A stretch of DNA of 64,000 nt from Pseudanabaena sp. Salubria-1 (GCA_023336205.1 JALQCR010000011.1:111416-175415); one strand, 5' to 3'. Positions 43,938 to 53,877 are shown, numbered from the stretch's first letter. Made by a program: numbers and translations. The notes: a model not told the origin generated them from the sequence alone.

Positions 43938-45773
43938 TTAGAGAGTCCTATTGAACAGTAATAAAAGTAGAACTCCAATACCGACCATAATCGTCAGTGT
44001 ATAGAGCTGTAACTGACCAAAGGTGCTGTAGCGGAGATTTTGACCACTAAACAGAGTCGCTAATCCAAAGAAATTGCCTACTCCATCGACAAAAAAGCGA
44101 TCGAACCAGTACATCCCTTTCGATACACCATCTACTAGTCCCACAATTGTGACTTTGTAGAGTTTTGGTGTATAGAAATCATTAGCAAAGAAATTCTGTA
44201 AGCCTAGCCAAGGTAAAGTTACAGGCTTAGGAACTTGCTGATTGAGATAGAGATATGCACCTGTAGCCAGCCCTGCAACACTTGAGCCGATTAGAAGCAG
44301 GGCATCAGGACTAAGCATCTGCGTCCAGTTAGGAATAACGCCCCAAGCGATTAGCATTTGAGGAACATGCAATACTACACCTGCCATTAAAGTCATTGGT
44401 ATGACAATCAACCATAGGGGCTCTACGGAGCGTTCCGTCATCTGCTTGGGTTTACCTCCCCAAATCAGACCAAATACGCGCATAAGACTAAATGCCATCA
44501 AGCCATTAATTAATAGCAGCAATTCTGCTAAAGCAGGGTTGTCTTGCCAGAGAGAGTTAAGCAAATCAACCATAGCCCAGAATCCACCCAATGGCGGCAA
44601 TCCAATCAATCCGATCGCACCTACTAAAAAGCAGATTCCTGAAATCGGGCGACGATTCCATAGCCCACCCATCAAAGTTAGATCTTGACTAATGTTGTTG
44701 GAAATAATGCTACCTACTGACATCAGCAAGAGCGCGATCGCTAAAGCATGGGACAAAATCAAAATATAGGCACTATGGGTATTGCCAGTACCAACGGAGA
44801 TAAAGATTAGTCCCATAAAGGCACTGGTTAGATATGACAGAGAGCGTTTCACATCTATCTGCCCTATCGCGATTAGGGTTGCACCTAATGCAGTTGCTGA
44901 ACCAACTGCAATGATTGCTTGCTGAGTAAAAGGTGACAATGCAAACAAAGGCTGTAGTTTGATCAATACCCAAGCACCTGTAGCGACAACTACCGAGTTA
45001 CGCAGCACAGTACTTGGTAAAGGCCCCTCCATCGCCTCATCTAGCCAAAGATGTAAGGGGAATTGGGCGCATTTTCCCATCGGACCAACCATCAGGGCTA
45101 GGGTGACTAAGGTTATGGTCGTTGGGTTAACATCTGTAGTCTGAGCCCATTCGGCTAGCTCCGTAAAATTCCAAGAGCCAGCTAAGGGCAGTAAACCAAC
45201 TACGCCTACTAATAAGAATAAATCTCCAACTCGCTTAGTCAAAAAAGCATCTCGTGCCCCAGTTACTACGAGCGATTGGTTGTACCAAATTCCGACAAGG
45301 AGATAAGTTCCAAGGGTCAAAATTTCGAGAATGACGTAGCTGAAAAATAGGGAATCACATAGAACCAAGGAACACATCCCTGCTTCAAAAAGTGCTAGTA
45401 GCGCATAAAAGCGCCCCCAACCCCAATCCATTTCCATGTAGCCAACCGCATAAATCTCAGCAAGCAGGTTAATCCCAGTGACTAAGATGATTGCGCCAAT
45501 AGTGATTTCTGAAATCTGTAGGTCGATTGTAAAGTCTAGTCCTCCGACCGTAAGCCAAGGAAAAGATAATAAATGTGCTGGCTGTCCCCAAGCTACAGTC
45601 AAAGCGACGATCGCATGAACTAATGAGCAGAAAGTCATGAAAATATTGATGTAGCCTGCTGGTCTGGGTCCCGTTTTGCGCGTGATGCTAGGAAACCAGA
45701 TGATCGATAGCATTGCTCCTATCAGGGAATAGCAGGGAATCAGCCAGATCGTGTCCAGCCAGTTATTTATCAT
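43938..45773 (-). CDS. ndhF3: NDH-1 subunit NdhF3
   Basis: This 611-aa antiporter-like subunit opens the CO2-uptake operon. It has the GPLPSTVLRNSVVVATGAW core, the KCAQFPLHLWLDEAMEGP motif with its catalytic-type Lys, and a long C-terminal lateral helix. Length and neighbours identify NdhF3. The operon's low-CO2 regulator in other cyanobacteria is CcmR/NdhR; I looked for its TCAATG-N10-ATCAAT site upstream and saw no perfect match. Confidence 0.87.
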   Translation of the reverse strand: MINNWLDTIWLIPCYSLIGAMLSIIWFPSITRKTGPRPAGYINIFMTFCSLVHAIVALTVAWGQPAHLLSFPWLTVGGLDFTIDLQISEITIGAIILVTGINLLAEIYAVGYMEMDWGWGRFYALLALFEAGMCSLVLCDSLFFSYVILEILTLGTYLLVGIWYNQSLVVTGARDAFLTKRVGDLFLLVGVVGLLPLAGSWNFTELAEWAQTTDVNPTTITLVTLALMVGPMGKCAQFPLHLWLDEAMEGPLPSTVLRNSVVVATGAWVLIKLQPLFALSPFTQQAIIAVGSATALGATLIAIGQIDVKRSLSYLTSAFMGLIFISVGTGNTHSAYILILSHALAIALLLMSVGSIISNNISQDLTLMGGLWNRRPISGICFLVGAIGLIGLPPLGGFWAMVDLLNSLWQDNPALAELLLLINGLMAFSLMRVFGLIWGGKPKQMTERSVEPLWLIVIPMTLMAGVVLHVPQMLIAWGVIPNWTQMLSPDALLLIGSSVAGLATGAYLYLNQQVPKPVTLPWLGLQNFFANDFYTPKLYKVTIVGLVDGVSKGMYWFDRFFVDGVGNFFGLATLFSGQNLRYSTFGQLQLYTLTIMVGIGVLLLLLFNRTL

Positions 45774-46152
45774 ATTAAGTCTATCTATTTACAAAAGATC
45801 ATAATTAAATTTCTATGATTATTGCAAAGATATCTCTAAATGAAAATAGGGGGATGCATCAATCTTTATCTATGGTTACTATAAGAAAAGTTGAAAACGC
45901 AAAAAAAAGGGGCGATATGAACCCAGAGAATCATAGGAATTATACAAGCCGCCCCGCACTTGAGGTTTATTTAGAGCTGTAGCCGTAACTCTTAGGTGAT
46001 TTTTTATTTAAAATTTACCCCACCCTAACCCTCCCCTTGCAAAGGGGAGGGAACAAGATTTCTAGTTTTCCCCCTTTGCAAGGGGGAATTAAAGGGGGTA
46101 AAGCCCGACTTATGTCTGGACATTGGGAAAATCTTTACGAGAAATGACCTTA
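45774..46152. other. upstream region of ndhF3 with a C-rich repeat
   Basis: Contains the ndhF3 promoter region and, at 46018-46101, an inverted copy of the C-rich repeat seen at 21651-21729. No gene seen. Confidence 0.55.
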
Positions 46153-46254
46153 TACCAAAACACAAAATGGCTACGCCATTTTGTGTTTTTAAAACCCTTA
46201 CAGGGTTTGTTTTTTAATTCACAGAAGTGTAGTCACACTTTTGTGAATTAGTAT
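46153..46254 (+). repeat. palindromic dispersed repeat, long form (copy F, 102 bp)
   Basis: Flanked by TA at 46151-46152 and 46255-46256. Its right edge supplies part of the stop codon (TAA, complement at 46254-46256) of the exported protein gene on the minus strand. Confidence 0.9.
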
Positions 46255-46985
46255 TAGTAGTCATCTCTCACAGCAAAAGTGATCGTCTGTTTAGTCACCA
46301 CATTAATTACAGTACTAGGTTCAATCACGGTTACCTGTGGAGCTGTCACATTGCCAACTAGCACTGAAGCAGCCGCACCACCAAGAATATCGATAATCTG
46401 CACATTACCACGCAGTACCCCACCAAGGACTGCTCCCGCAGCTCCACCAATCCCAGCATCGGTCAAAATTGCGCCTGCACCAGTTTCACGCGGATCTTTC
46501 ATGTCATTAATCAAAGCTGATTCAGCTTGAAGCCGAACCGTTGCGCCCCGACTAGTAAACTTTTGGGCGACAAACCTAGAACCACCTTCCGCAGGTACAA
46601 ATTGTCCCTCGATCACTGCCCCCGCAGGAATCAACACTGTGCCATTGTTTGCGGCAATATCTTGAGCAACCAAGAGACTTGCTGCAACAGTTTCACCTTT
46701 AGCAATGTAAAGCGTATCTTGACGATTAATTTTGGTTGCGATCGCTTGACCAGCAGGTAAACTCAAAGTTGAGCGAAACAATTGAGCAACTTGGTTTTGA
46801 GGAGCTTGAGGTTGCGCAGATTGAGGATTAGCAAATTTGGTTTGAGCTAACTGCGCTTGATATTTAGGCGATCGCTTTGAAGATGCGACACTTGGACTCG
46901 CAATTAGCAATGAAGTGGCAGCTATGCTAATTGCCATACTTACCGAAGAAATAGCTGCCAATTTTGAAATATGTTTAGCACTCAT
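46254..46985 (-). CDS. exported glycine-zipper protein
   Basis: The 243-aa protein starts with a signal peptide (about 1-35, ending VASS). The middle is a beta-rich region (LPAGQAIATKINRQDTLYIA), and the C-terminus holds a glycine zipper (AGAILTDAGIGGAAGAVLGGV), which suggests membrane association or multimerisation. Function unknown. The stop codon overlaps the end of the palindromic repeat copy F. Confidence 0.7.
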   Translation of the reverse strand: MSAKHISKLAAISSVSMAISIAATSLLIASPSVASSKRSPKYQAQLAQTKFANPQSAQPQAPQNQVAQLFRSTLSLPAGQAIATKINRQDTLYIAKGETVAASLLVAQDIAANNGTVLIPAGAVIEGQFVPAEGGSRFVAQKFTSRGATVRLQAESALINDMKDPRETGAGAILTDAGIGGAAGAVLGGVLRGNVQIIDILGGAAASVLVGNVTAPQVTVIEPSTVINVVTKQTITFAVRDDY

Positions 46986-47076
46986 AAATGCCTCAGGGGA
47001 TGCCCATAGAGTTCTATCTAAATATGACTAGCCAAGGTTTATTTTTGTTCCGTATGATTTGACGGGTAGTATTTTA

Positions 47077-47118
47077 TACCAAAACACAAAATGGCGTAGC
47101 AATTTTGTGTTTTGGTAT
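47077..47118 (+). repeat. palindromic dispersed repeat, short form (copy G, 42 bp)
   Basis: TACC...GGTAT hairpin flanked by TA at 47075-47076 and 47119-47120. Same length as copy A. Confidence 0.88.
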
Positions 47119-47185
47119 TACGCATTAGGGGGAGAAATGATCGCGCTAAAATGGTCAATATGGTGAATCCATTCTGAAAATACCA

Positions 47186-48592
47186 ATGACAAATTCTGAG
47201 TTTCCCAATGTGACTGCTCTTGCTGAAGCCGCCTTGATCGAGAGACAATCGCTGCCAGTTGGTTTGTTGGAGGCAGAGACTGTCCGTCCTAGCTACGATG
47301 GATTAGGACTGGCAAATGTGCCCGCCTTAGCGATGCATTGGTTGGGTGTCGATAGGATGCCAGATTCTAGTACTGCATTGCCTCCATTCAATCCATCATT
47401 GTTGGAAAATCCAGTGGTGACCGAGGCTTGGGAATCTTGGCAACGGCAGGATGACATCAACCATGTGGTTTTATTGATCATGGATGCCTTTGGTTATGAT
47501 CAACTCCAAACTGTAATGGCAGAGGGTGATGCCCCAGGACTAGCGATCGCCTGCGGGAGTTCGCAAGCTTTTTTCATTCCTGCGACTTCGGTCTTTCCGA
47601 GCACCACTGCCACCGCTCTAACCAGCGCCGCTACTGCTCATGCTCCCGCTCAGCATGGCATCATGGGAACAAGAGCCTATGTCCGAGAAGTAGGAAGCGT
47701 TGTCAATTTTCTACGGTGGACACCAGGTTTATCCCCTAATTCGGCCATCTATCCAGATTCACAACTCAATCCAGAAACGTTTGTACCCGTCCCGAATTTA
47801 TACTTGACCTTGGAGAATGCTGGGGTCGATGTGGGAATCGTCAACTGGCGCAACTTTCGCGGAACTAGCGTCAGCCGTTTCACCACAGGCGGTGCGCAAG
47901 CTGGTAAACAGGGATATGTTGATTATCTGACCGCAAGCGATGGATTTGTTCAGCTTCGCGATCGGCTGCTCAACCTTCAAGAGAAAAGCCTTCAAGAAAA
48001 AACTAAGAGTTTTACACACCTCTATATTCCGAATTTAGACAGTGCAGCCCATCGGTATGGGCCCCTCAGTCCTTGTTATCGAGCAGAGGTTGCAACGTTA
48101 GATTTTGCATTGAAGCGGGAGTTGTTCGAGCCCTTGCGGGGGCGATCGGACATTGTGTTATTACTGGTCGCCGATCATGGTCAACGGACGATTGACTCGG
48201 ATAAAGTACTGTGGTTAAATCACCATCCTGATTTAACGAAATGCTTATACGCTCCCGCGACGGGTGAATCGCAAGCTCGATTTTTGCATGTTAGAGCGGG
48301 ACAAGAAGAATCAGCGATCGCCTATATTCAGACCCATTTGAGCGATCGATTTTTAGCAATTCCAAAAGATAAAGCAATCCATCTTGGATTATTTGGATTA
48401 CCCGAACAGCCACCTACTGAGGAAATGAGCGATCGCATAGGAGATTTGATTTTAATTCCCCAAAATGGCTGGTCTTGTTTTCAGCATGTGGGAGAGACGA
48501 AACCAGAGGATTGTCAAACAACAATCGTGGGTATTCATGGTGGTGTGACCCGTGCTGAAATGCTGATTCCATTCCTAGCCTATCGATTTTAA
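47186..48592 (+). CDS. alkaline phosphatase-superfamily nucleotide pyrophosphatase/phosphodiesterase
   Basis: The 468-aa protein shows metal-ligand and nucleophile motifs in order: LLIMDAFGYD, then SVFPSTTATALTS (nucleophile Thr), NLDSAAHRYGP (Asp and His), VADHGQ (Asp, His) and GIHGG (His). It belongs to the type I phosphodiesterase/nucleotide pyrophosphatase group. Without a signal peptide it appears cytoplasmic. Substrate unknown. Confidence 0.85.
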   Translation: MTNSEFPNVTALAEAALIERQSLPVGLLEAETVRPSYDGLGLANVPALAMHWLGVDRMPDSSTALPPFNPSLLENPVVTEAWESWQRQDDINHVVLLIMDAFGYDQLQTVMAEGDAPGLAIACGSSQAFFIPATSVFPSTTATALTSAATAHAPAQHGIMGTRAYVREVGSVVNFLRWTPGLSPNSAIYPDSQLNPETFVPVPNLYLTLENAGVDVGIVNWRNFRGTSVSRFTTGGAQAGKQGYVDYLTASDGFVQLRDRLLNLQEKSLQEKTKSFTHLYIPNLDSAAHRYGPLSPCYRAEVATLDFALKRELFEPLRGRSDIVLLLVADHGQRTIDSDKVLWLNHHPDLTKCLYAPATGESQARFLHVRAGQEESAIAYIQTHLSDRFLAIPKDKAIHLGLFGLPEQPPTEEMSDRIGDLILIPQNGWSCFQHVGETKPEDCQTTIVGIHGGVTRAEMLIPFLAYRF

Positions 48593-48812
48593 ATTGCTCA
48601 CGATATCTATTCTTTCTGTGCTTTTATTGCTAGTTGGCACGTTAAAGATGAGCATTACAGCAAGAGTGCTTATTTATTCGTGCGATCGCAAGTCCAAAAA
48701 TCTAATGCGATCGCCTCCAATGTATTCAAGCGCGATCGCTCAACAATTATTGGTCTTTGCGATCGCCAATAACTTCTCCGAACTCGACAGCATAGCTCCG
48801 TTAAAATTTTCG

Positions 48813-49223
48813 TCACTTAGAAGGCGCATTTTGCCCCGATTCTTTTTGTGACTGACGAGTAAGCAAGCGCTGACTCAGTTCCACTAGGTTGTGCTTTTGA
48901 GTAATTTGCTGTCTGAGTTGTTGCGCTTTTTGATTGCGTTGCTCAAAATAATTGTCAATTTCCTGACGATGGCTTAGATAATAAGCGATCGCACTATATA
49001 TGTCTTCTAAATGAAGAACTGGATACTGAATAGCGATTTCTTCTGGAGTAGAGCCATTGTGGTATGTAGCAAGTAGACTATCTAGAGTCACTCGACTGGA
49101 ACCTATACGGATACCTCCTGCTTCATCCCAACGTAGAGGGGGAGAGGTTGCTTGGAATTTAGTTGTGGCGCTCATTGGGGACATGTTGCTCCTGAGTTGA
49201 ACTGTATAAAAATATTGTAGCAA
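48813..49223 (-). CDS. DUF433-domain protein (VapB-like antitoxin fold), solitary
   Basis: The 136-aa protein holds a DUF433 domain (RIGSSRVTLDSLLATYHNGSTPEEI) with a charged helical tail. Most DUF433 genes pair with a PIN-like DUF5615 toxin; none is next to this one. Its N-terminus may begin at a later Met. Role uncertain. Confidence 0.75.
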   Translation of the reverse strand: MLQYFYTVQLRSNMSPMSATTKFQATSPPLRWDEAGGIRIGSSRVTLDSLLATYHNGSTPEEIAIQYPVLHLEDIYSAIAYYLSHRQEIDNYFEQRNQKAQQLRQQITQKHNLVELSQRLLTRQSQKESGQNAPSK

Positions 49224-49386
49224 GAAGCATAATGCTTTGTCTGGAAGCTACTGTGTCCAACTCCAAAAACGAATTAGGATGCATTAATGTAACGATCCCT
49301 ACAAGATCGGTGATCGCCCTAATTTTCCGTGCGATCACAAGCCCAAAAATTGAAGGCGATCTTCCCGATTAATTCCATTACGTTGT

Positions 49387-50551
49387 TACTCCCTTCCCAG
49401 TGTAAGATTAGGCAGGTAACTAAAGAAAAAAATGGATCGACTAGAAAGACTGAAAAATAAAGGATTAGATGAAGATGAGTGGCAAAAGTCATGGAACAAG
49501 TATCAACAACAATACATCAGGAAAAGACTGCAAGCAATCAAATATCTACATGAAGGACAATCTAGAAAAGAAGTAATTGTCAAACTGGGTTGCGCCAGAG
49601 AGAGTATAGCGACTTGGCTAGATATGTATGATGAGGAAGGCTTGAAGGGATTGACAAAATTGGTAAAACGGGAAAAACCACAGAGCTTAAGCAAGGAGCA
49701 AAAAGCAGAAATGAAAGTGATGCTACTAGAGCAGAAGCCAACTACCTACGGTATTGATCGACAGATATGGACAGGAAAGATAATTCAAGAGGTAATTCGC
49801 CAGAGATGGCAAGTGGAACTGAAAGACAGTCGGATCTATGACATTCTCAAAGAGATGGGATTGTCACACCAAAAAGCGCATCGTGACTACGAGAATGCAG
49901 ACAAAGAGCAACAGCAGAAGTTTATTGCCACAATTAAAAAAAACTGCTAGAACTAAAACCTAGAGAAAGGCTAATCTTTTATGACGAGTTTGCTGTCTAT
50001 GATCGACCAAGTCTCTACTATGCTTGGGCTGAGCGCAATAGCAACCCAGAAGTCCCCAGTAATGAGAAGCGAAAACGGAATAAAGTTAATGGGATGATAT
50101 CAGTCGATGCTGTAACTGGAGAAATCTATCTACAGTTAACCCCCAAATCAAAAACTGAAGATGTAGTCAAATACCTTACCGAGCTATGCGAAGATGCCAG
50201 AAAAGAAGATGTCGAAAAGCTATTTATTGTTTTAGATAACAACTCAACTCATAAACAGAAGATGAAAAGGTTATTAGCTGAGAATCTAAAAGCCGCAGAA
50301 ATCGACGATAAAATTGGTATCGAATTCATCCATACACCCGCATACTCGCCCTCGCTTAATCTTGCCGAGTATGAAATTCATCTTCTACGCTTAGAGAAGC
50401 TACATCACTTGCCTTCAAATACAACCATTGCTGAAATTGAGGAGAATCTAAAGGATGTTCATATTTTGATGAACTCAGAGCAGATATCAAAAACTTTAAA
50501 TCACATTTTTTCTTTAGTCCCTTTGCCTATTCTTTGACTGGGAAGGGAGTA
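49387..50551 (+). mobile_element. IS630-family element, complete
   Basis: The element is 49389-50549 (1161 bp), with imperfect 25-bp inverted repeats starting CTCCCTTCCCAGT. TA is duplicated at 49387-49388 and 50550-50551, as expected for IS630. Its end sequence is shared with the 52-bp hairpin at 6299-6350. Confidence 0.92.
49432..50537 (+). CDS. IS630-family transposase, two frames joined by A8 slippage
   Basis: The first frame (49432-49950, 172 aa) has a helix-turn-helix with CARESIATWL and ends KKNC. A run of eight A just before its stop permits a -1 shift into the second frame, which continues LLELKPRERLIFYDEFAVYDRPS (Asp) and contains IVLDNNSTHK (Asp) and SPSLNLAEYEIH (Glu). Full transposase of about 365 aa. 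Confidence 0.88.
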
Positions 50552-50559
50552 TACTGCAT

Positions 50560-50661
50560 TTAAAGAGAATATAAATGGTCTTCATCTAATTCTTCTATAG
50601 CAAGCGCTTCCACATTGATTTGAGAGAAATCAACTCCATCGAATTTACCCGAACTAGCCAT
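50560..50661 (-). CDS. 33-aa acidic small ORF
   Basis: ATG at 50661 opens a 33-codon frame rich in Asp, Glu and Leu, ending HLYSL. It directly flanks the IS630 right end. It may be the 3' end of a longer gene cut by the IS or a true small peptide; I cannot tell. No clear ribosome site seen. Confidence 0.25.
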   Translation of the reverse strand: MASSGKFDGVDFSQINVEALAIEELDEDHLYSL

Positions 50662-50791
50662 GCTTCTGTGTTTTGCGCCGACGGGCAGCAAGCCCTGAAA
50701 CAGGTTTAGATTGGGTATGAAGATGATATTTCATGGCAGGGGGATAACCTCTACAGGTTTATCATCGCAAGTAAGAAGACTAGATCGGATT

Positions 50792-51037
50792 TTAAATAGC
50801 TAAAAGTCTTGATTTCACATGATCTTGAAAGGCAGTAAGTCCTCCCCGTGATTCCCAAGCTTCTTTGAACGTGGGCAATTCTTCCAATTTCATTGCATTG
50901 CCGCCTTGAAGATTGAGTACTGCTGAGTAACCAAATACTTCATCTGCTTTGGCTGAGGCAGATGGATGATCGCAATTGATCGCCCATAGTACTTCAACAA
51001 TGCGATAGATATTAGATCTGTTGGGAAACAAAAGCAC
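50792..51037 (-). CDS. hypothetical protein, 81 aa
   Basis: The product has an acidic, helix-rich C-terminus (LEELPTFKEAWESRGGLTAFQ). I do not recognise its family. It lies between the IS630 and IS5 elements, so it may be a remnant. Both ends could be truncated. Confidence 0.35.
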   Translation of the reverse strand: MLLFPNRSNIYRIVEVLWAINCDHPSASAKADEVFGYSAVLNLQGGNAMKLEELPTFKEAWESRGGLTAFQDHVKSRLLAI

Positions 51038-51070
51038 AGCACAGAGTAGATTTTAGCTTTCAATCCATTT

Positions 51071-51962
51071 TTAAGCAGTATCTAAATAGAAGTTCCATAA
51101 GCCAGCCGCATTCAACATGAGACGGTCATCAAAATCAGGTATACGATTGCGATAAACTGCTGTTACGGAATTATATCGTTTCATCCCTGCATGGGCATGT
51201 TCACATTTCACTCGTTGACTGCTAAATTCTCGATTTTCCTGCTTCTGTGCTTCAGTCAACTCTTGCCCTTTTGGCTTTTTGTGGGGTAAGCGTACATTTA
51301 CAAACTCTTTCTGTAAGCCCTGATATCCCAAATCTCCCTCAATCACTATGGCATCAGGAATGTTACTTACCCAGTCATTTTCGTCCAGTTGCTTCTTATC
51401 ATGGACTTTTCCTGCTTTGGCTTTGCTCAGTAAAATGATCCGCTTTTTACGGGTACTACCTGTAGTGTGTTTCCTTGTATGCCGTTTTTTTTCCTGAGTA
51501 ATGCTCTTTTTGTCGTTCTGCATCTTTTGGACGTTGCACTGGTCGTTCGGTTCCGTCAATGATTACTTCTTGGACTTCGCCAAACTTTGCCAGAAATTCT
51601 TCGATGCTATCGATCTTTCTTTCGGGTAATGCTTGTCTCTTGCCCAGTGCAGTTTCCAGTATTGGCATTAGTCGATGTACCCAATCGTGGGCACAGGATC
51701 GGTCAAAGCCAAATAAAACACTCATTAAGTCAAAGGTGGGATAGCATTTGCAGTACAACAAGATAAAAAACAATTTGTCTGCACTGGTTTTCAGTGTTGC
51801 TTTCCTACCCCCTCCTGCTGCTCTCCATCGTCTCTTCTGGTCTAGGGTTTCCTGATATGCTTCTTCAAAACTTGGCAACAAAGCCTCGAATGCTTGCTGG
51901 TTTAATCCTGTGGTTGCTCGTATTTGCCTATCTTGTTTTAGTATCTTTTCAATATTTATCAT
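51071..51962 (-). pseudogene. IS5-family transposase, two overlapping frames
   Basis: The first frame (51962-51456) holds the N-terminal helix-turn-helix and the first catalytic Asp (EVIIDGTERPVQ). The second (51559-51071) contains EGDLGYQGLQ (Asp) and the C-terminal KCEHAHAGMKRYN (Glu). The switch occurs at an A8 run in HYSGKK. The two frames would need a +1 move, or deletion of one A by transcriptional slippage. So it is either programmed in some way or a dead copy; I lean to the latter. Terminal repeats are not obvious. Confidence 0.65.
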
Positions 51963-52050
51963 CTTTTTTATGCGCGTCTTTGGTTGATGATAACCGATAT
52001 CAAACCTAGGCTATGGTTCAATTTATTGAACTTATAGCTTTTGTATTTAC

Positions 52051-52353
52051 CTATGGATTGAAGTACAGAAATAAATGTGAAGTTGCTTCTATACCTTGCT
52101 TTTGTTTCCCGACAGATCTATTGTAATTACCTTGCCAATCTTCACGTTCAGCCTGACGATTCAAAACTTTGACAAGATGCGTAACATAACCGTGCTGCCG
52201 AAGCAGAATTAAGTCATCTCTATCAGGTCTTTTGGCATTGGCTTCATCATCTTTCCAAGCAAGTTTAAATAGCTGAGAAACTCCAAACTCACTGTAAGCC
52301 CACCCATCAGATGGTTTTACATTCTTTGTCCACTGAAGACGGGATAAATTCAT
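52051..52353 (-). CDS. hypothetical protein, 100 aa
   Basis: Small soluble protein without a recognised domain. Ten-residue strings such as WAYSEFGVSQ and RDDLILLRQHGYVTHLVKVLN suggest an alpha/beta fold; the latter resembles EVE or PUA-like fragments, but this is weak. Single gene. The start context and codon use look coding. Confidence 0.45.
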   Translation of the reverse strand: MNLSRLQWTKNVKPSDGWAYSEFGVSQLFKLAWKDDEANAKRPDRDDLILLRQHGYVTHLVKVLNRQAEREDWQGNYNRSVGKQKQGIEATSHLFLYFNP

Positions 52354-52394
52354 TGTTGGTTTACCGTTAACTCTTACTCTATTCAGTCTTCACA

Positions 52395-53042
52395 TTACAA
52401 TTCATTGAATATTCTTGCTTTTACGGCTTCATATTCTTCATCTGACATTAAACCCTGATCGAAAAGCGCTTTTGCTTTTTGAATTCGGATCATAACAGCA
52501 TCTTCCCCAAGATTAGAATTAGACGAAGGTGTCGGATTAGCCATAGAGGTAGGATTACCTATCATAATACCGCCAGCTTTTGCTCGGTCTTCTTCGATCT
52601 TTCTTATTCTGTTTTTCTCCCGCCAAGATTGTTCTTGTTGCTGGCTATAAACATACAGAGGACGTAGTTGAGCGGATTGCACCCCCTTAATTATTAGTGT
52701 AGAACCTTGTCGAGTTTTAATTAAAAAAGAAGTACCAAAAATATTTTCAAAAAAGGATTCAGAGATATTGGCATTTTCTAAATCATGCCATCTAATATCG
52801 GTTAAGTCATAGCCTCCAAAAAGACCTCTCTTAAAAATAATCATCCGCATTGGAGTAGCGACAATTATCACCCGACGCTTGAAATTGATGAGAGCAAATA
52901 TCCACACCTGAGTCGCAAGGTGTTCTATGTTCTCACCTGCCACAAGCAAGGATTCCAACCTACTAATTGCTGAACGTAGTCTAAGTTCGCGTGATGAAAA
53001 CACTTTTACTTTTAATTCCTTTTTTTGCTGTACAGCTAGCAA
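52395..53042 (-). CDS. PH-like and SHOCT domain protein
   Basis: The 215-aa protein has a central PH-like beta-rich domain (about 40-130, LVAGENIEHLATQVWIFALI) and a C-terminal SHOCT motif (IQKAKALFDQGLMSDEEYEAVK, about 185-213). Such proteins are typical small accessory proteins, and some are associated with stress response. Function unknown. Confidence 0.7.
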   Translation of the reverse strand: MLAVQQKKELKVKVFSSRELRLRSAISRLESLLVAGENIEHLATQVWIFALINFKRRVIIVATPMRMIIFKRGLFGGYDLTDIRWHDLENANISESFFENIFGTSFLIKTRQGSTLIIKGVQSAQLRPLYVYSQQQEQSWREKNRIRKIEEDRAKAGGIMIGNPTSMANPTPSSNSNLGEDAVMIRIQKAKALFDQGLMSDEEYEAVKARIFNEL

Positions 53043-53304
53043 TCATACTGAAATTTTCAGAATGATTATCGCAATTATACAGAAATTTTCTGGATGACAC
53101 AACTATTTTGCGTAATATTACAGAATTTTTTTGGTCAACATTCCATATAGGTGAGTTATACAGAAAAGTGCAGGTTAACATGACAGAGCAAAAGCCGAAA
53201 AAACTTCTAGCCCGATCGCAAAACACCACATTAAACTCAAAACGAAGCTAGACATTCCTGTATTGCTTGCGCCATAGTTTCGCGATCGCAGCTATAGCCA
53301 ACCA

Positions 53305-53877
53305 TTAACAGTTTTGCAAAACTTGATCAGCCGTTAACTGAAGTTCAGAAAATATTGGCGAAGCGATCGCTTGTTCACCTTCATAAACTCTCTCTTCATA
53401 AAATCCTTCCACCCATTCTAAGACTGTTACTTTTTGCGCGATCGCATCAACAATCCAATATTCGGCAATGCCCCGCGCTGCATACTCAGTGCGCTTGTAG
53501 CGATAATCTCGACTTGCTTGATTGGGACTGACCACTTCAACAACTAACAATGGTGGTGGCATATCTAGCAATACTAGCGATCGGGTTGCACCTTGCATAG
53601 CGATCGCCAATTCTTCAGAATAAACCATTAAATCTGGGACTCGTACATTCACCTGTCGGCTATGCACCGCTATTTCTGTTTTCATTCTTAGGCGATTAGC
53701 AGGAATCCCTAATTGAGAAAAATAGATCAATAGAAACACGGCAATCAGTTGATTAATTTCACTTTCTGAAGCCACAGGAATTAGTTCTCCATTTTCTAAT
53801 TCATATAAAGTATCTGTCCCGTCGTTGTATTCGAGGAACTCATCAAAAGTCATCTTTTTCGCGATCGCAACTGTCAT
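53305..53877 (-). CDS. Uma2-family protein
   Basis: Third Uma2 gene in the window. Features: TFDEFLEYNDG start region, PDLMVYSEE, LLVVEVVSPN and EYWIVD. The frame opens at 53916, but Met14 (53877) starts the conserved domain and is preferred. Single gene. Confidence 0.8.
   Translation of the reverse strand: MTVAIAKKMTFDEFLEYNDGTDTLYELENGELIPVASESEINQLIAVFLLIYFSQLGIPANRLRMKTEIAVHSRQVNVRVPDLMVYSEELAIAMQGATRSLVLLDMPPPLLVVEVVSPNQASRDYRYKRTEYAARGIAEYWIVDAIAQKVTVLEWVEGFYEERVYEGEQAIASPIFSELQLTADQVLQNC

Noticed and set aside
45780..45900. NdhR/CcmR operator upstream of ndhF3
   Set aside because: Only ATCAAT half-sites seen; no full TCAATG-N10-ATCAAT match.
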